From Actinomycetota bacterium (GTDB lineage Bacteria > Actinomycetota > Actinomycetes > Actinomycetales > Microbacteriaceae), in NCBI GenBank assembly GCA_013297625.1, contig JAAFHT010000012.1, forward strand, positions 1 through 40,106: DNA of 40,106 nt, read 5' to 3'. Of the stretch, positions 15,793 through 24,587 are shown one piece after another. The position numbers were made by a program, and so were the translations under genes. The notes beneath the pieces were generated by a model. That model made no database searches. It had not been told where the DNA came from and saw nothing but the letters and a program-made list of their open reading frames with translations. The stretch's first letter is position 1; each line of letters begins with the position of its first letter.

Positions 15793-17387
15793 GCGAGCGA
15801 GATGAGTTCGGCGTAGTCCGCCGTCCAGAGGTCTTCGACCCCGTCGGGCATGATGAGCACACGCTCGGGGTTGAGCGCGGCAACAGCCCCCTCGTCGTGA
15901 CTCACGAGCACCACCGCACCCGAGTAGCTCGCGAGAGCCCCCAGAATCTCTTCCCGGCTCGCCGGGTCAAGGTTGTTCGTCGGCTCGTCGAGCAGCAGCA
16001 GGTTCGCCTTCGAGACCACGAGCGTCGCGAGCGAGAGCCGCGTCTTCTCGCCACCCGAGAGCACTCCTGCGGGCTTGAGCACGTCATCACCTACGAACAG
16101 GAATGATCCCAAGACGCTGCGCGCCTCACGCTCGGTGATCGACTCGCTCGCGCTCATCATGTTTTCGAGCACGCTGCGCTTGACGTCGAGGGTCTCGTGC
16201 TCTTGTGCGTAGTAGCCCACACGCAGGCCGTGACCGGGTTCGATGGCGCCCGTGTCGGGAGCATCCACGCCCGCAAGAATGCGCAGCAGCGTCGTCTTGC
16301 CGGCGCCGTTGAGCCCCAGGATGACCACCTTTGAACCGCGGTCGACAGCAAGATCGACCGCCGTGAAGATCTCCAGCGAGCCGTAGCTCTTCGAGAGATT
16401 GTGCGCCTGAAGCGGGGTCTTGCCCACGGGAGCCGGTTCGGGGAATCGAAGCTTCGCGACACGGTCGACAGCACGAACGTCGTCGAGGCCAGCCAGCATC
16501 TTCTCGGCCCGCGCGACCATCTGGTGTGAGGCCGCGGCCTTCGACGCCTTCGCGCCAAACTTCGCCGCCTGCAATTGCAGTGAGGTGGCCTTCTTCTCGA
16601 CGTTCGCGCGCTCTTTCTTGCGGCGCTCTTCGTCGGCCTCGCGCTGGCGCAAGTAGTTCTTCCAGCCCATGTTGTAGACGTCGATGACCGTGCGATTGGC
16701 ATCGAGATAAAAGACGCGGTTGACGGTCTCTTCGACGAGGTGCACATCGTGGCTGATGACGATGAAGCCGCCCTGATAAGCCTTCAAGAAGTCGCGCAGC
16801 CAGACGACCGAGTCAGCATCGAGGTGGTTGGTCGGCTCGTCGAGAATCATCGTCTCGGCATCGCTGAACAGGATGCGGGCGAGCTCGATGCGGCGGCGCT
16901 GACCGCCCGACAGCGTGCTGAGCGGCTGGCTGAGGATGCGATCCGGAAGACTCAGGTTGCTCGCAATCGCCGCCGCTTCTGCTTCTGCCGCGTAACCGCC
17001 GAGCGCGTGGAACCGGTCGGTGAGTCGCCCGTACTGGCCCATCGCCTTCTCCGCCACAGCGGGGTTACTGCTGCCCATGTCGATCGACGCGCGTTCCATG
17101 TCGATGACGATCTGGCCGAGCCCGCGGGCGTCAAGAATGCGTGTGCGCGCGAGCTGCTCGGGGTCGCCGGCGCGGGGGTCTTGCGGAAGATAGCCGATTT
17201 CGCCCGTGCGCGAGATCGTTCCGCCCGTGGGCTGGCCTTCACCCGCGAGGGCGCGCGTCATCGTCGTCTTGCCGGCACCGTTGCGGCCCACGAGCCCGAC
17301 TTTGTCGCCCTTATCGACGCGAAACGACACGTTTTCCATGAGCAGGCGCGCCCCGACGCGAATCTCGAGGTCTTGCACAGCGAGCAC
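15789..17387 (-). CDS. ABC-F family ATPase (ribosome-associated)
   Basis: A 532-residue protein with two ABC domains and no membrane segment. First domain: GRNGAGKTT, LSGGQRRRIELA, LDEPTNHLD. Second: GLNGAGKTT, LSGGEKTRLSLA, LDEPTNNLD. A charged Arg/Lys/Ala helical linker (about 225-300) joins them. ABC-F proteins act at the ribosomal E-site; some rescue stalled ribosomes, some give antibiotic resistance, and some, like EttA, sense energy. I cannot assign a subtype. The start is GTG 17387, which gives the family N-terminus MLAVQDLEIRVG; no strong ribosome binding site is visible. It diverges from bioY and overlaps the SURF1 stop by 4 bp. Confidence 0.94.
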   Translation of the reverse strand: MLAVQDLEIRVGARLLMENVSFRVDKGDKVGLVGRNGAGKTTMTRALAGEGQPTGGTISRTGEIGYLPQDPRAGDPEQLARTRILDARGLGQIVIDMERASIDMGSSNPAVAEKAMGQYGRLTDRFHALGGYAAEAEAAAIASNLSLPDRILSQPLSTLSGGQRRRIELARILFSDAETMILDEPTNHLDADSVVWLRDFLKAYQGGFIVISHDVHLVEETVNRVFYLDANRTVIDVYNMGWKNYLRQREADEERRKKERANVEKKATSLQLQAAKFGAKASKAAASHQMVARAEKMLAGLDDVRAVDRVAKLRFPEPAPVGKTPLQAHNLSKSYGSLEIFTAVDLAVDRGSKVVILGLNGAGKTTLLRILAGVDAPDTGAIEPGHGLRVGYYAQEHETLDVKRSVLENMMSASESITEREARSVLGSFLFVGDDVLKPAGVLSGGEKTRLSLATLVVSKANLLLLDEPTNNLDPASREEILGALASYSGAVVLVSHDEGAVAALNPERVLIMPDGVEDLWTADYAELISLA

Positions 17388-17446
17388 AGCGAACGTCCGT
17401 TTCTTTAGTGGGTTTCGACCACCACGCCGACGGGGTGCCAGCCCGA

Positions 17447-17452
17447 TAGTCT
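17447..17452 (+). promoter_or_regulatory. possible -10 element for bioY
   Basis: TAGTCT lies 41 bp before the bioY start, and its reverse reads AGACTA. No convincing -35 is seen 16-18 bp upstream, so the element is weak. Confidence 0.2.
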
Positions 17453-17493
17453 AACCCTGTCCCCCGCACCCGACTTCTCGTAAGGAAGCCCCC

Positions 17494-18105
17494 GTGTCGA
17501 TAGCCGCCACTCCGCTCGTCCGCCCCACGCTCATTGACCGCGTCGTGACCCGCACCTGGGTGAGCGACATCGCCCTCGTCGTCGCCGGAACCGCGCTTGT
17601 CGCAGTTCTCGCACAGGTCGCGATTCCGCTGTGGCCAGTTCCGGTGACGGGCCAGACGCTCGCCGTGCTCTTGGTCGGCGCTGGTCTTGGCGCCGCACGC
17701 GGAGCCGCGTCGCTCACGCTCTATGCACTTCTGGGCGCCATTGGCTTGCCGATCTACAGCGAAGCGTCATCGGGCTGGTCGGTGCTGCTCGGCCCCACCG
17801 GTGGGTACATCATCGGGTTCATCGCTTCTGCCGCGATCGTGGGCTGGGCCGCCGAGCGCTCGTGGGACCGCGGCTGGTACAAGCCCATCATTACCTTCAT
17901 CGGCGGCTCGCTCGTGGTCTTCGCTTTCGGATTGCCGTGGCTCGCTGTGTCGCTTGGCCAGCTCGGGCTCCCGAACGACCTTCAGTCTGTGCTGATCGCA
18001 GGCTTCTACCCGTTCATCATCGGCGGGCTCATCAAGGCTGCGATCGCTGCCGCCCTGCTTCCCGCGCTGTGGGCAGCTGCAGAGCGGTCTCAGCGCTCGG
18101 AGTAA
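17494..18105 (+). CDS. bioY: biotin transporter BioY (ECF S-component)
   Basis: A 203-residue membrane protein with about six helices. IPLWPVPVTGQTLAVLL, the GAARGAASLTLYALLGAIGLPIY stretch and GPTGGYIIGF are the conserved biotin-binding regions of BioY. BioY captures biotin and works with the ECF energising module (EcfA/EcfT). Those partners are not adjacent, so it probably uses a shared module encoded elsewhere, or works alone. AAGGAAG lies just before the GTG start. No obvious biotin operator is seen in the 106 bp between it and the ABC-F gene. A strong terminator follows. Confidence 0.95.
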   Translation: MSIAATPLVRPTLIDRVVTRTWVSDIALVVAGTALVAVLAQVAIPLWPVPVTGQTLAVLLVGAGLGAARGAASLTLYALLGAIGLPIYSEASSGWSVLLGPTGGYIIGFIASAAIVGWAAERSWDRGWYKPIITFIGGSLVVFAFGLPWLAVSLGQLGLPNDLQSVLIAGFYPFIIGGLIKAAIAAALLPALWAAAERSQRSE

Positions 18106-18112
18106 CGCCGTA

Positions 18113-18156
18113 ACGACGAAGGGCCCCCGCCAGTTCTGGCAGGGGCCCTTCGTCGT
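18113..18156. terminator. intrinsic terminator after bioY
   Basis: A 15-bp perfect stem (18113-18127 with 18142-18156) continues inwards with one C/A mismatch and three more pairs around an AGTTCT loop. It follows the bioY stop by 7 bp. The stem is symmetric, so it could also stop transcription coming from the suf operon side. It carries the same arm sequence (ACGACGAAGGGCCCC) as the rpmE2 terminator. Confidence 0.88.
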
Positions 18157-18200
18157 GCCTCAGGCTTGCACACGTTCCGAGCCGCCTATCGGCGGAGCGC

Positions 18201-18225
18201 TGGGCTCTGAGAGCCCACTGGGCTC
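18201..18225. repeat. short alternating inverted repeats before suf end
   Basis: TGGGCTC (18201-18207), GAGCCCA (18211-18217) and TGGGCTC (18219-18225) allow two alternative 7-bp hairpins. They touch the stop of the DUF59 gene and may help end the suf transcript, but the strong hairpin at 18113-18156 is the more likely terminator. Confidence 0.45.
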
Positions 18226-18555
18226 TCAAATGCTGAAACCGAGCGCTCTCATCATGTCGCGACCGTCGTCGGTGATGCGTTCGGGGCCCCACGGCGGCAT
18301 CCACACCCAGTTGATGCGGAACTGCTCGACGATGCCGTCGAGCGAATTGGCAATCGATTCTTCGATCACGTCAGTGAGCGGGCAGCCCGCTGACGTGAGT
18401 GTCATCGAGATGATGAGCGCGTCGCTTTCTTCATCCCATGCGAGGTCGTAGACCAGTCCGAGGTCAACAATGTTGACGCCCAACTCGGGGTCAACAACGT
18501 CTTTCAAGCCCTCTTCGACCTTGTCAAAGAGCTGCGGTTCGAGTGCGGTGGGCAT
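18226..18555 (-). CDS. metal-sulfur cluster assembly factor, SufT/PaaD-like (DUF59)
   Basis: A 109-residue MIP18/DUF59 protein. KDVVDPELGVNIVDLGLVYDL and the TSAGCPLTDVIE segment carry the conserved Asp-Pro and Cys of the family. These proteins act late in iron-sulfur protein maturation, probably handing clusters to target proteins. It is the last gene of the suf operon, 4 bp after the sufC stop. Similar genes in this position are usually annotated as metal-sulfur cluster assembly factor; SufT is a reasonable name but I leave the symbol blank. Confidence 0.93.
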   Translation of the reverse strand: MPTALEPQLFDKVEEGLKDVVDPELGVNIVDLGLVYDLAWDEESDALIISMTLTSAGCPLTDVIEESIANSLDGIVEQFRINWVWMPPWGPERITDDGRDMMRALGFSI

Positions 18556-18559
18556 GCGG

Positions 18560-19324
18560 TTAACCTACGGTCGAGCCGGTCAGGTAGCGGTCGTAACCCT
18601 CGTTCTCGAGCCGCTCGGCGAGCTCGGGGCCGCCCTCTTCCGCGACCTTGCCATCCACGAAGACGTGAACGAAGTCGGGCTGGATGTAGCGAAGAATGCG
18701 CGTGTAGTGCGTGATGAGCAACACGCCGAGTCCGGTGTTCTCCTTCACGCGGTTGACGCCCTCCGACACGATCTTGAGTGCGTCAACGTCGAGGCCCGAG
18801 TCGGTCTCATCGAGAACAGCGATCTTCGGCTTGAGCAGCTCGAGCTGCACGATCTCGTGACGCTTCTTCTCGCCACCCGAGAAGCCCTCGTTGACGTTGC
18901 GCTCGGCGAAGCTCGAATCCATGCGCAGGGCTTCCATCGAACCGCGCAGGTCTTTGATCCACGACCGCAGCGCGGGCGCCTCGCCGTCGAGCGAGGTCTT
19001 GGCGGTGCGCAAGAAGTTCGAGACCGTCACACCCGGAATCTCAACCGGGTACTGCATGGCCAAGAAGAGCCCGGCGCGGGCACGCTCGTCAATACTCATG
19101 GCCAGCACGTCGACACCGTCGAGCGTGATCGAGCCACTGTCGACCGTGTAGCGCGGATGCCCGGCAATCGTGTACGCGAGCGTCGACTTACCCGAGCCGT
19201 TGGGGCCCATGATGGCGTGCGTCTCGCCCGAGCTGATGGTGAGGTTGACGCCGCGAAGAATCTCTTTGCTGCCCTGGTCGGTCTCGATACTGACGTGCAG
19301 ATCGCGAATCTCAAGAGTGGTCAT
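18560..19324 (-). CDS. sufC: Fe-S cluster assembly ATPase SufC
   Basis: A 254-residue ABC ATPase of the SufC type. Walker A is GPNGSGKST (40-48), the signature FSGGEKKRHEI is diagnostic for SufC, and Walker B reads AVLDETDSGLDVDAL. SufC binds SufB and SufD, and its ATP cycle drives the opening of the SufBCD scaffold so that clusters can form. Its ATG follows the Rieske gene by 14 bp. Confidence 0.97.
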   Translation of the reverse strand: MTTLEIRDLHVSIETDQGSKEILRGVNLTISSGETHAIMGPNGSGKSTLAYTIAGHPRYTVDSGSITLDGVDVLAMSIDERARAGLFLAMQYPVEIPGVTVSNFLRTAKTSLDGEAPALRSWIKDLRGSMEALRMDSSFAERNVNEGFSGGEKKRHEIVQLELLKPKIAVLDETDSGLDVDALKIVSEGVNRVKENTGLGVLLITHYTRILRYIQPDFVHVFVDGKVAEEGGPELAERLENEGYDRYLTGSTVG

Positions 19325-19338
19325 GTGTCGAATAGTCC

Positions 19339-19680
19339 TTACGAAGTAGATGCCGAGCCGGCGATGTTCTGCGAGACGTCGACAAGTACGTCGTCACCAT
19401 CGATCGTCGCGGCGTAGACGGGAACCGGCTCATAGGCCGGGAAGTTGCGGGGCTTGCCCGTGTCGAGAGCAAACTTCGAGCCGTGCGCCCAACACTCGAT
19501 GGCGTCATCCTCGACGAAGCCCTCGCTGAGTGAAATCTCACCGTGAGTGCAGGTGTCGCCCAGTGCGTGAACGGCCCCGGCCGAATCCATGACCACCGCA
19601 ACGGGCACGCCATCGACAACAACCTTTTTGGCGGATGCCGGGCTCAGTTCAGTCAGCGAACAGACGCGGGTCGCGGTCAT
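19339..19680 (-). CDS. Rieske-type [2Fe-2S] ferredoxin inside the suf operon
   Basis: A 113-residue Rieske protein. Cluster ligands are in CTHGEISLSEG (Cys 44, His 46) and CWAHGSKF (Cys 63, His 66). It resembles the small ferredoxin subunits of ring-hydroxylating oxygenases, but no oxygenase gene is nearby. It lies between sufD and sufC, starting 1 bp after the sufD stop (ATG 19680). A role in electron supply or cluster transfer for SufBCD is inferred from position only. Longer in-frame starts reach back into sufD and are rejected. Confidence 0.93.
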   Translation of the reverse strand: MTATRVCSLTELSPASAKKVVVDGVPVAVVMDSAGAVHALGDTCTHGEISLSEGFVEDDAIECWAHGSKFALDTGKPRNFPAYEPVPVYAATIDGDDVLVDVSQNIAGSASTS

Positions 19681-19681
19681 C

Positions 19682-20881
19682 TCACACCACCGCCACAGCG
19701 TCGAGCTCGGCTTCAACCGCGGCGACGAGGCGCGCTTCGAGGTCGGGCGCACCGATCTTCTGAACGACATCGAGCAAGAAGCCCAGCACGACAAGCCGAC
19801 GGGCCTCTGCCTCGTCGATGCCGCGTGACCGCAAGTAGAAGAGCTGCTCGTCATCGAAACGACCCGTGGCGCTCGCGTGACCCGCACCGGCGATGTCGCC
19901 CGTTTCGATCTCGAGGTTGGGGATCGAGTCGGCGCGAGTGCCGTCGCTCAACACGAGGTTGCGGTTCTGCTCGTAGGAGTCTGTTCCGGTCGCGTCGCGC
20001 CCAATGAGCACGTCGCCCACCCAGACAGTGCGCGCTCCCTTGCCGTTCAGTGCGCCCTTGTAGTTGACGCGGCTGATGGTGTGCGGCGCGATGTGGTGCA
20101 CGTAGACGCGTTGCTCAAGGTGCTGGCCAGCATCCGCGAAATAGAGTCCGAGGAGTTGTCCGTCGGCGCCGGCTCCCGCGAGGTGAACCGAGGGGTTCAC
20201 GCGAACGATCGCGCCGCCCAGCGAGACCACGACGTGCTTGAGTCGTGCGTCTTTATCGACCCGCGCGAAGTGGCTCGAGAGGTGAACCGACTCGTCGTCC
20301 CACTCTTGCAGGGTCACGACGGTGAGGTCACTGCCCGCCTCGGCGACGATCTCGACGTTCTCGCTCAGTCGCGCGCTGCCGCGGTGATCAATGACCACGA
20401 GGCCGCGGGCGTTCGCGGCGGCGGTGATCACGGTGTGGGCGGCTCGCGGCGCACGGTCGGTACCCGTGCGCTCGATCGTCACAGCGACGGCCTCTTCGCT
20501 CGTGAGCGTCACGGCAAGAGCCTTCTCGGCGCTCGACCAGGCGTTAGCGGCGGCGCGCTCTTCGGCGAGACCTGCTGAACCGACGCGCGAGTCATCGAGA
20601 GCGATCCACTCGGTGGTGACGCCAGCAGCGCCCGAGACCTCAGCGGGAAAAGCAGAGCCGTCGAGTTCGCCATCGATGAGATCGCGAATCTTGTCGACGG
20701 GCGTGAGCTTCCACTCGAGCTCCCGACCGGTAACGGCCGGGAAGTCATCGTGCGACGCCGAGGCGAAACGTTCATTGCGCGTCTGCACGGGCACGGGAGA
20801 ACCCGGGCCATGAGCGTGCTGCTGCGTCTCGATCGTCGGTGCATGCGTTGTAGGGATACTGCGTGCGGGGGCGGAACTCAT
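19682..20881 (-). CDS. sufD: Fe-S cluster assembly protein SufD
   Basis: A 399-residue SufD, the partner of SufB in the SufBC2D scaffold. After a low-complexity N-terminus (about 1-45), the core beta-helix includes HHIAPHTISRVNYKGALNGKG and DSIPNLEIETGDIAGAGHASATGRFD, with the histidines typical of SufD/SufB ends. Then comes FYLRSRGIDEAEARRLVVLGF. The stop of sufB is directly before the ATG (20881), so the two are translated in tight coupling. Confidence 0.96.
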   Translation of the reverse strand: MSSAPARSIPTTHAPTIETQQHAHGPGSPVPVQTRNERFASASHDDFPAVTGRELEWKLTPVDKIRDLIDGELDGSAFPAEVSGAAGVTTEWIALDDSRVGSAGLAEERAAANAWSSAEKALAVTLTSEEAVAVTIERTGTDRAPRAAHTVITAAANARGLVVIDHRGSARLSENVEIVAEAGSDLTVVTLQEWDDESVHLSSHFARVDKDARLKHVVVSLGGAIVRVNPSVHLAGAGADGQLLGLYFADAGQHLEQRVYVHHIAPHTISRVNYKGALNGKGARTVWVGDVLIGRDATGTDSYEQNRNLVLSDGTRADSIPNLEIETGDIAGAGHASATGRFDDEQLFYLRSRGIDEAEARRLVVLGFLLDVVQKIGAPDLEARLVAAVEAELDAVAVV

Positions 20882-22300
20882 CTAGCCGACGCTGCCTTCC
20901 ATGCTCATCTCGATGAGCTTGTTCAGCTCAAGTGCGTACTCCATCGGCAGTTCGCGTGCGATGGGCTCGATGAACCCGCGCACGATCATGGCCATGGCTT
21001 CGTCTTCGGGGAGCCCGCGCGACTGCAAGTAGAACAACTGCTCTTCGCTCACGCGCGAGACCGTCGCCTCGTGGCCGAGCTGAACGTCGTCAACGCGAAT
21101 GTCGATCGCCGGGTAGGTGTCAGAGCGCGAGATCGTGTCAACGAGCAACGCGTCGCAGCGCACGGTGTTGGCCGAGTGGTGCGCGTTCGCGTCTACTCGA
21201 ACTTCACCGCGGTAGCCAGCGCGGCCACCGCCGCGCGCGATCGACTTCGAGACGATCGACGACGTCGTGTAGGGCGCCATGTGGATCATCTTGGCGCCAG
21301 CATCCTGGTGCTGACCGGGGCCCGCAAACGCGACCGAGAGGGTCTCACCCTTGGCGTGCTCGCCCATGAGGAAGATCGAGGGGTATTTCATCGTCACCTT
21401 CGAGCCGATGTTGCCGTCGATCCACTCCATCGTTGCGCCCTCGTGCGCGACCGCACGCTTCGTGACGAGGTTGTAGACGTTGCTCGACCAGTTCTGAATC
21501 GTCGTGTAGCGAACGCGGGCGTTCTTCTTCACGATGATCTCGACGACGGCAGAGTGCAGCGAGTCGCTCTTGTAGATCGGCGCCGTGCAGCCCTCGATGT
21601 AGTGAACGTACGAGCCCTCGTCGGCGATGATGAGCGTGCGCTCGAACTGGCCCATGTTTTCGGTGTTGATGCGGAAGTAGGCCTGCAGCGGAATCTCGAC
21701 GTGCACGCCCGGAGGCACGTACACGAACGAGCCGCCCGACCATACCGCCGTGTTGAGCGCAGCGAACTTGTTGTCGCCAGCCGGAATGACCGTGCCGAAG
21801 TACTCGGTGAAGAATTCGGGATGCTCACGCAGCGCCGTGTCGGTGTCCATGAAGATGACGCCCTGGGCCTCAAGGTCTTCGCGGATCTGGTGGTACACGA
21901 CCTCCGACTCGTACTGCGCCGCGACGCCGGCCACGAGACGCTGACGCTCAGCCTCGGGGATTCCGAGCTTCTCGTAGGTGTTCTTGATCTCTTCCGGCAG
22001 CTCTTCCCAGGTCGTGGCCTGCTTCTCGGTCGAGCGAACGAAGTACTTGATGTTGTCGAAGTCGATGCCTGAGAGATCGGCACCCCAGAGCGGCATGGGC
22101 TTCTGGCCGAAGAGCTTGAGGCCCTTGAGACGCAGGTCGAGCATCCACTGCGGTTCGTCTTTCAGGGCAGAGATGTTGCGCACGACGCTGTCGTCGATGC
22201 CGCGTCGAGCGGTCGAGCCCGCAGCGTCAGAGTCGCTCCAGCCAAACTCGTATTGCCCGAGACCCTCGAGCTCGGGGCGGTCGATGAGCACGTCAGACAT
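20882..22300 (-). CDS. sufB: Fe-S cluster assembly protein SufB
   Basis: A 472-residue SufB, the core scaffold on which clusters are built. Landmarks include the [20 protein letters not shown] region, whose Cys is the sulfur-accepting site in the family, [19 protein letters not shown], and [24 protein letters not shown] near the end. The start is ATG 22300 ([20 protein letters not shown]) after AGGAA; the in-frame ATG at 22333 is less likely. It opens the operon in the order B, D, Rieske, C, DUF59. No sufR lies upstream; the divergent neighbour is ctaA. Confidence 0.97.
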   Translation of the reverse strand: MSDVLIDRPELEGLGQYEFGWSDSDAAGSTARRGIDDSVVRNISALKDEPQWMLDLRLKGLKLFGQKPMPLWGADLSGIDFDNIKYFVRSTEKQATTWEELPEEIKNTYEKLGIPEAERQRLVAGVAAQYESEVVYHQIREDLEAQGVIFMDTDTALREHPEFFTEYFGTVIPAGDNKFAALNTAVWSGGSFVYVPPGVHVEIPLQAYFRINTENMGQFERTLIIADEGSYVHYIEGCTAPIYKSDSLHSAVVEIIVKKNARVRYTTIQNWSSNVYNLVTKRAVAHEGATMEWIDGNIGSKVTMKYPSIFLMGEHAKGETLSVAFAGPGQHQDAGAKMIHMAPYTTSSIVSKSIARGGGRAGYRGEVRVDANAHHSANTVRCDALLVDTISRSDTYPAIDIRVDDVQLGHEATVSRVSEEQLFYLQSRGLPEDEAMAMIVRGFIEPIARELPMEYALELNKLIEMSMEGSVG

Positions 22301-22535
22301 GCGGTTCCTCTTCTCTCTTCCGATCCCAACCACAGTTGGTTCGGTGACATTCCGTGGACATCGCGCGGGTGCGGCCTCTTCGGCAGACGCTCAACGAGCG
22401 TGCATACACTGAGGCCAGACGAGATGTCGTGCGCGGGGCCGCCGAGCAACCCCATAAAGCGTGGCCCGCGATCGACACTGATGATGAGCTTGGTCGATTC
22501 TATCGTGCGAAGCCTGAAAGAGGAGGAAGCAGACC
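22301..22535. other. divergent control region of suf operon and ctaA (235 bp, no gene)
   Basis: This stretch holds no supported gene. Purine-rich ribosome binding sites lie at both ends: AGAGAGGAA before sufB, and AAAGAGGAGGAAG before ctaA. It also contains the CCAAC/GTTGG palindrome listed separately. Confidence 0.6.
22326..22339. promoter_or_regulatory. candidate operator upstream of sufB
   Basis: CCAAC-CACA-GTTGG is a perfect 5-bp inverted repeat with a 4-bp spacer, ending 26 bp before the sufB start on the minus strand. An overlapping repeat, AACCA-N4-TGGTT, lies at 22328-22341. The half-sites resemble the CAAC/GTTG halves known for cyanobacterial SufR, but the spacing differs. Confidence 0.4.
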
Positions 22536-23480
22536 GTGAATCGGCTGTGGCAGTGGCTGCCCATCTCAACCGCTGATCGACGCGTTCGCGTGCTCGCGTG
22601 GGCATCACTCGTGAGTCAGACGCTCATTGTGGGCACGGGCGGTGCTGTTCGCCTCACCGGCTCGGGCCTCGGGTGCCCGACGTGGCCAAAGTGCACGGAA
22701 GACTCACTCGTTGCTACGCCCGAAATGGGCATCCACGGCATCGTCGAGTTTGGCAACCGCCTGTTGACCTTCGTGCTCGTGATCATCGCGCTTCTCGCGT
22801 TCATTTCGATCCTTCGCCTTCGTCGCGAGCGTCCGGAGCTTTTCCGTCTCACGGTAGCCCTCGGTGTTGGCATCATCGTCCAGGCACTTATCGGCGGCAT
22901 CACCGTGCTGACGGGCCTCAACTCGTGGATTGTCGGGCTGCACTACATCGTGTCTGCGGTTCTCGTCGCGCTCGCTACCGTGTACGTCTACCGCGTCTAT
23001 CACGGGCGCGCCTTGAGTGAGCTCGCGGTGCCGATCGGAGTGCGCATCCTCGCGATCGCCACGGCGGTCGGTGTCTGGGTGACCGTGCTGATCGGAATCG
23101 TCGTGACGGGATCTGGGCCCCACGCTGGCGACGCGAGCACGCCGCGCAATGGTCTCGACAGCGAGTTGCTGCAGCACTTCCACTCGTGGCCCGCATACGT
23201 GACGTTCGGCCTAACCCTACTTCTCATCGCCGTAGCCTGGCGCTCCGGACGGGCGCCGCTGCTCCGATGGTCGTTGGCGCTGCTCGCCGTCGAAGGCGTG
23301 CAGATCGCCGTCGGTCTTGCTCAGGCCCGCCTCGGTCTGCCGGTCATCCTCGTGGGTGTGCACATGGTGCTCGCCTGCGTGCTCATCGCCGTCATGACGG
23401 CGGTTGTGCTGACGACACGAAAGAGCGTCGGCGAGACAGCTCGCGCTGCGGACGCGGAGCGCGAGACCGTCGCCAGCTAG
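22536..23480 (+). CDS. ctaA: heme A synthase
   Basis: A 314-residue integral membrane protein of the COX15/CtaA family, about eight helices. It oxidises the methyl group of heme O to the formyl of heme A for aa3 oxidase. The family hallmarks are [54 protein letters not shown] and GVHMVLACV; the His residues in these bind heme. GTG 22536 follows a strong AGGAGGAAG. It converges on ctaB, whose product is its substrate source, and their stop codons share a CTAG. Confidence 0.95.
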   Translation: MNRLWQWLPISTADRRVRVLAWASLVSQTLIVGTGGAVRLTGSGLGCPTWPKCTEDSLVATPEMGIHGIVEFGNRLLTFVLVIIALLAFISILRLRRERPELFRLTVALGVGIIVQALIGGITVLTGLNSWIVGLHYIVSAVLVALATVYVYRVYHGRALSELAVPIGVRILAIATAVGVWVTVLIGIVVTGSGPHAGDASTPRNGLDSELLQHFHSWPAYVTFGLTLLLIAVAWRSGRAPLLRWSLALLAVEGVQIAVGLAQARLGLPVILVGVHMVLACVLIAVMTAVVLTTRKSVGETARAADAERETVAS

Positions 23481-24397
23481 AACGGCAACAGCGGGTCGAT
23501 TCCCACCGCGACGAAGAGCAACGTCAAATAGGTAATGCTCGCGTGGAACACGCGCATGGGCTTCGCTTCGAGACCGCGAACGGCACGGCCGTAGAGGCGG
23601 TGGCTCTCGACGATGAACCATCCGCCCGAAATGAGGGCAACGGCCGTGTAGAGCGCCCCCATGGGAGCAATGGGGATGAGCAAGAGTGACGCGGCGACGG
23701 TCGCCCACGCGTAGAGCACAACCTGCACGCCGACCGTCGCGCGGTCACGCAGCACCGCCAGCATGGGCACGTGAGCAACGGCGTAGTCATCGCGGTACTT
23801 CATCGACAGCGGCCAGTAGTGCGGCGGTGTCCACAGAAACACGACGAGAAACAGAATGAACGGCGGCCACGCGAGCGAGCCGGTCACCGCGGACCAGCCA
23901 ATGAGCACCGGAAAACAGCCGGCGATTCCGCCCCAAATGATGTTCTGCTCCGTGCGTCGCTTCAACACGAGGGTGTAAATCACGACGTAGAAGAGAATCG
24001 CGGCGAGTGAGAGTGATGCGGCCAACCAGTTTGTGGTGAGACCGAGCCACACGATCGAGACGATGCCGATCGTGTAGGCAAAGATGAGGGCCGCCCGGTC
24101 AGAGATCTCGCCCGTCACGAGCGGGCGATTCTGCGTACGGTTCATGACTCGATCGATGTCGCGATCGATGTACATGTTGAAGGCGCCGGCCGAGCCCGCA
24201 GACAGCGCGCCACCGATCAAGGTGGCTAGCACGAGCCAGATGCTCGGCAAGCCGTTGGCCGCAAGAATCATGACGGGTGCTGTCGTCACGAGCAGCAGCT
24301 CAATGACGCGCGGTTTCGTCAGAGCGACGTAGGCAGAGATGGTGCGGCGGATGCTCCGCGGTCGCGTCATGACGGCGTGATCGAGGGCGGTATCCAT
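23477..24397 (-). CDS. ctaB: protoheme IX farnesyltransferase (heme O synthase)
   Basis: A 306-residue UbiA-superfamily prenyltransferase that attaches a farnesyl group to heme B to make heme O. The first Asp-rich motif is [19 protein letters not shown], then [20 protein letters not shown], and [16 protein letters not shown] carries the second. About nine membrane helices are visible. I use ATG 24397 ([15 protein letters not shown]); it has AAGGAG only 2 bp before it, which is tight, and a later ATG at 24370 is possible. The longer frame to 24697 crosses the tkt promoter and is rejected. Divergent from tkt across 190 bp. Confidence 0.95.
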   Translation of the reverse strand: MDTALDHAVMTRPRSIRRTISAYVALTKPRVIELLLVTTAPVMILAANGLPSIWLVLATLIGGALSAGSAGAFNMYIDRDIDRVMNRTQNRPLVTGEISDRAALIFAYTIGIVSIVWLGLTTNWLAASLSLAAILFYVVIYTLVLKRRTEQNIIWGGIAGCFPVLIGWSAVTGSLAWPPFILFLVVFLWTPPHYWPLSMKYRDDYAVAHVPMLAVLRDRATVGVQVVLYAWATVAASLLLIPIAPMGALYTAVALISGGWFIVESHRLYGRAVRGLEAKPMRVFHASITYLTLLFVAVGIDPLLPF

Positions 24398-24481
24398 GGC
24401 TCCTTCATTCCTGGCACAGAATTGCGAGCAGTCTACGGGAGCCACCTTGAGAGCTGACCCGGTGCGAACCGCAGGCGGCAT

Positions 24482-24510
24482 ACGACCCTCTCTATACTGG
24501 CCAGGGTCGT
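24482..24510. promoter_or_regulatory. tkt promoter -10 inside an inverted repeat
   Basis: ACGACCCT (24482-24489) and AGGGTCGT (24503-24510) form a perfect 8-bp inverted repeat. The 13-bp spacer contains TATACT (24493-24498), a good -10 match, about 90 bp before tkt. No TTGACA-like -35 is seen at the usual spacing. A regulator bound to the repeat would cover the -10. Confidence 0.4.
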
Positions 24511-24516
24511 CGTTGC

Positions 24517-24540
24517 CCTGCACGCTTCCGATCGTGCAGG
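24517..24540 (+). promoter_or_regulatory. hairpin in the tkt 5' leader
   Basis: CCTGCACG (24517-24524) and CGTGCAGG (24533-24540) form a perfect 8-bp stem with an 8-base loop. If TATACT is the -10, this hairpin lies in the first 20-40 bases of the mRNA. It has no T-run and no ribosome binding site in its arms. Confidence 0.4.
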
Positions 24541-24587
24541 TGCGCAAACGGCCCGCATCCGTCTGAAGAAAGGGCAGTACCGACGCC

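Noticed and set aside
20750-22072. 440-codon open frame on the plus strand
   Set aside because: It is antisense to sufB and the start of sufD. The product is Arg/Val/Asp-rich and matches nothing I know.
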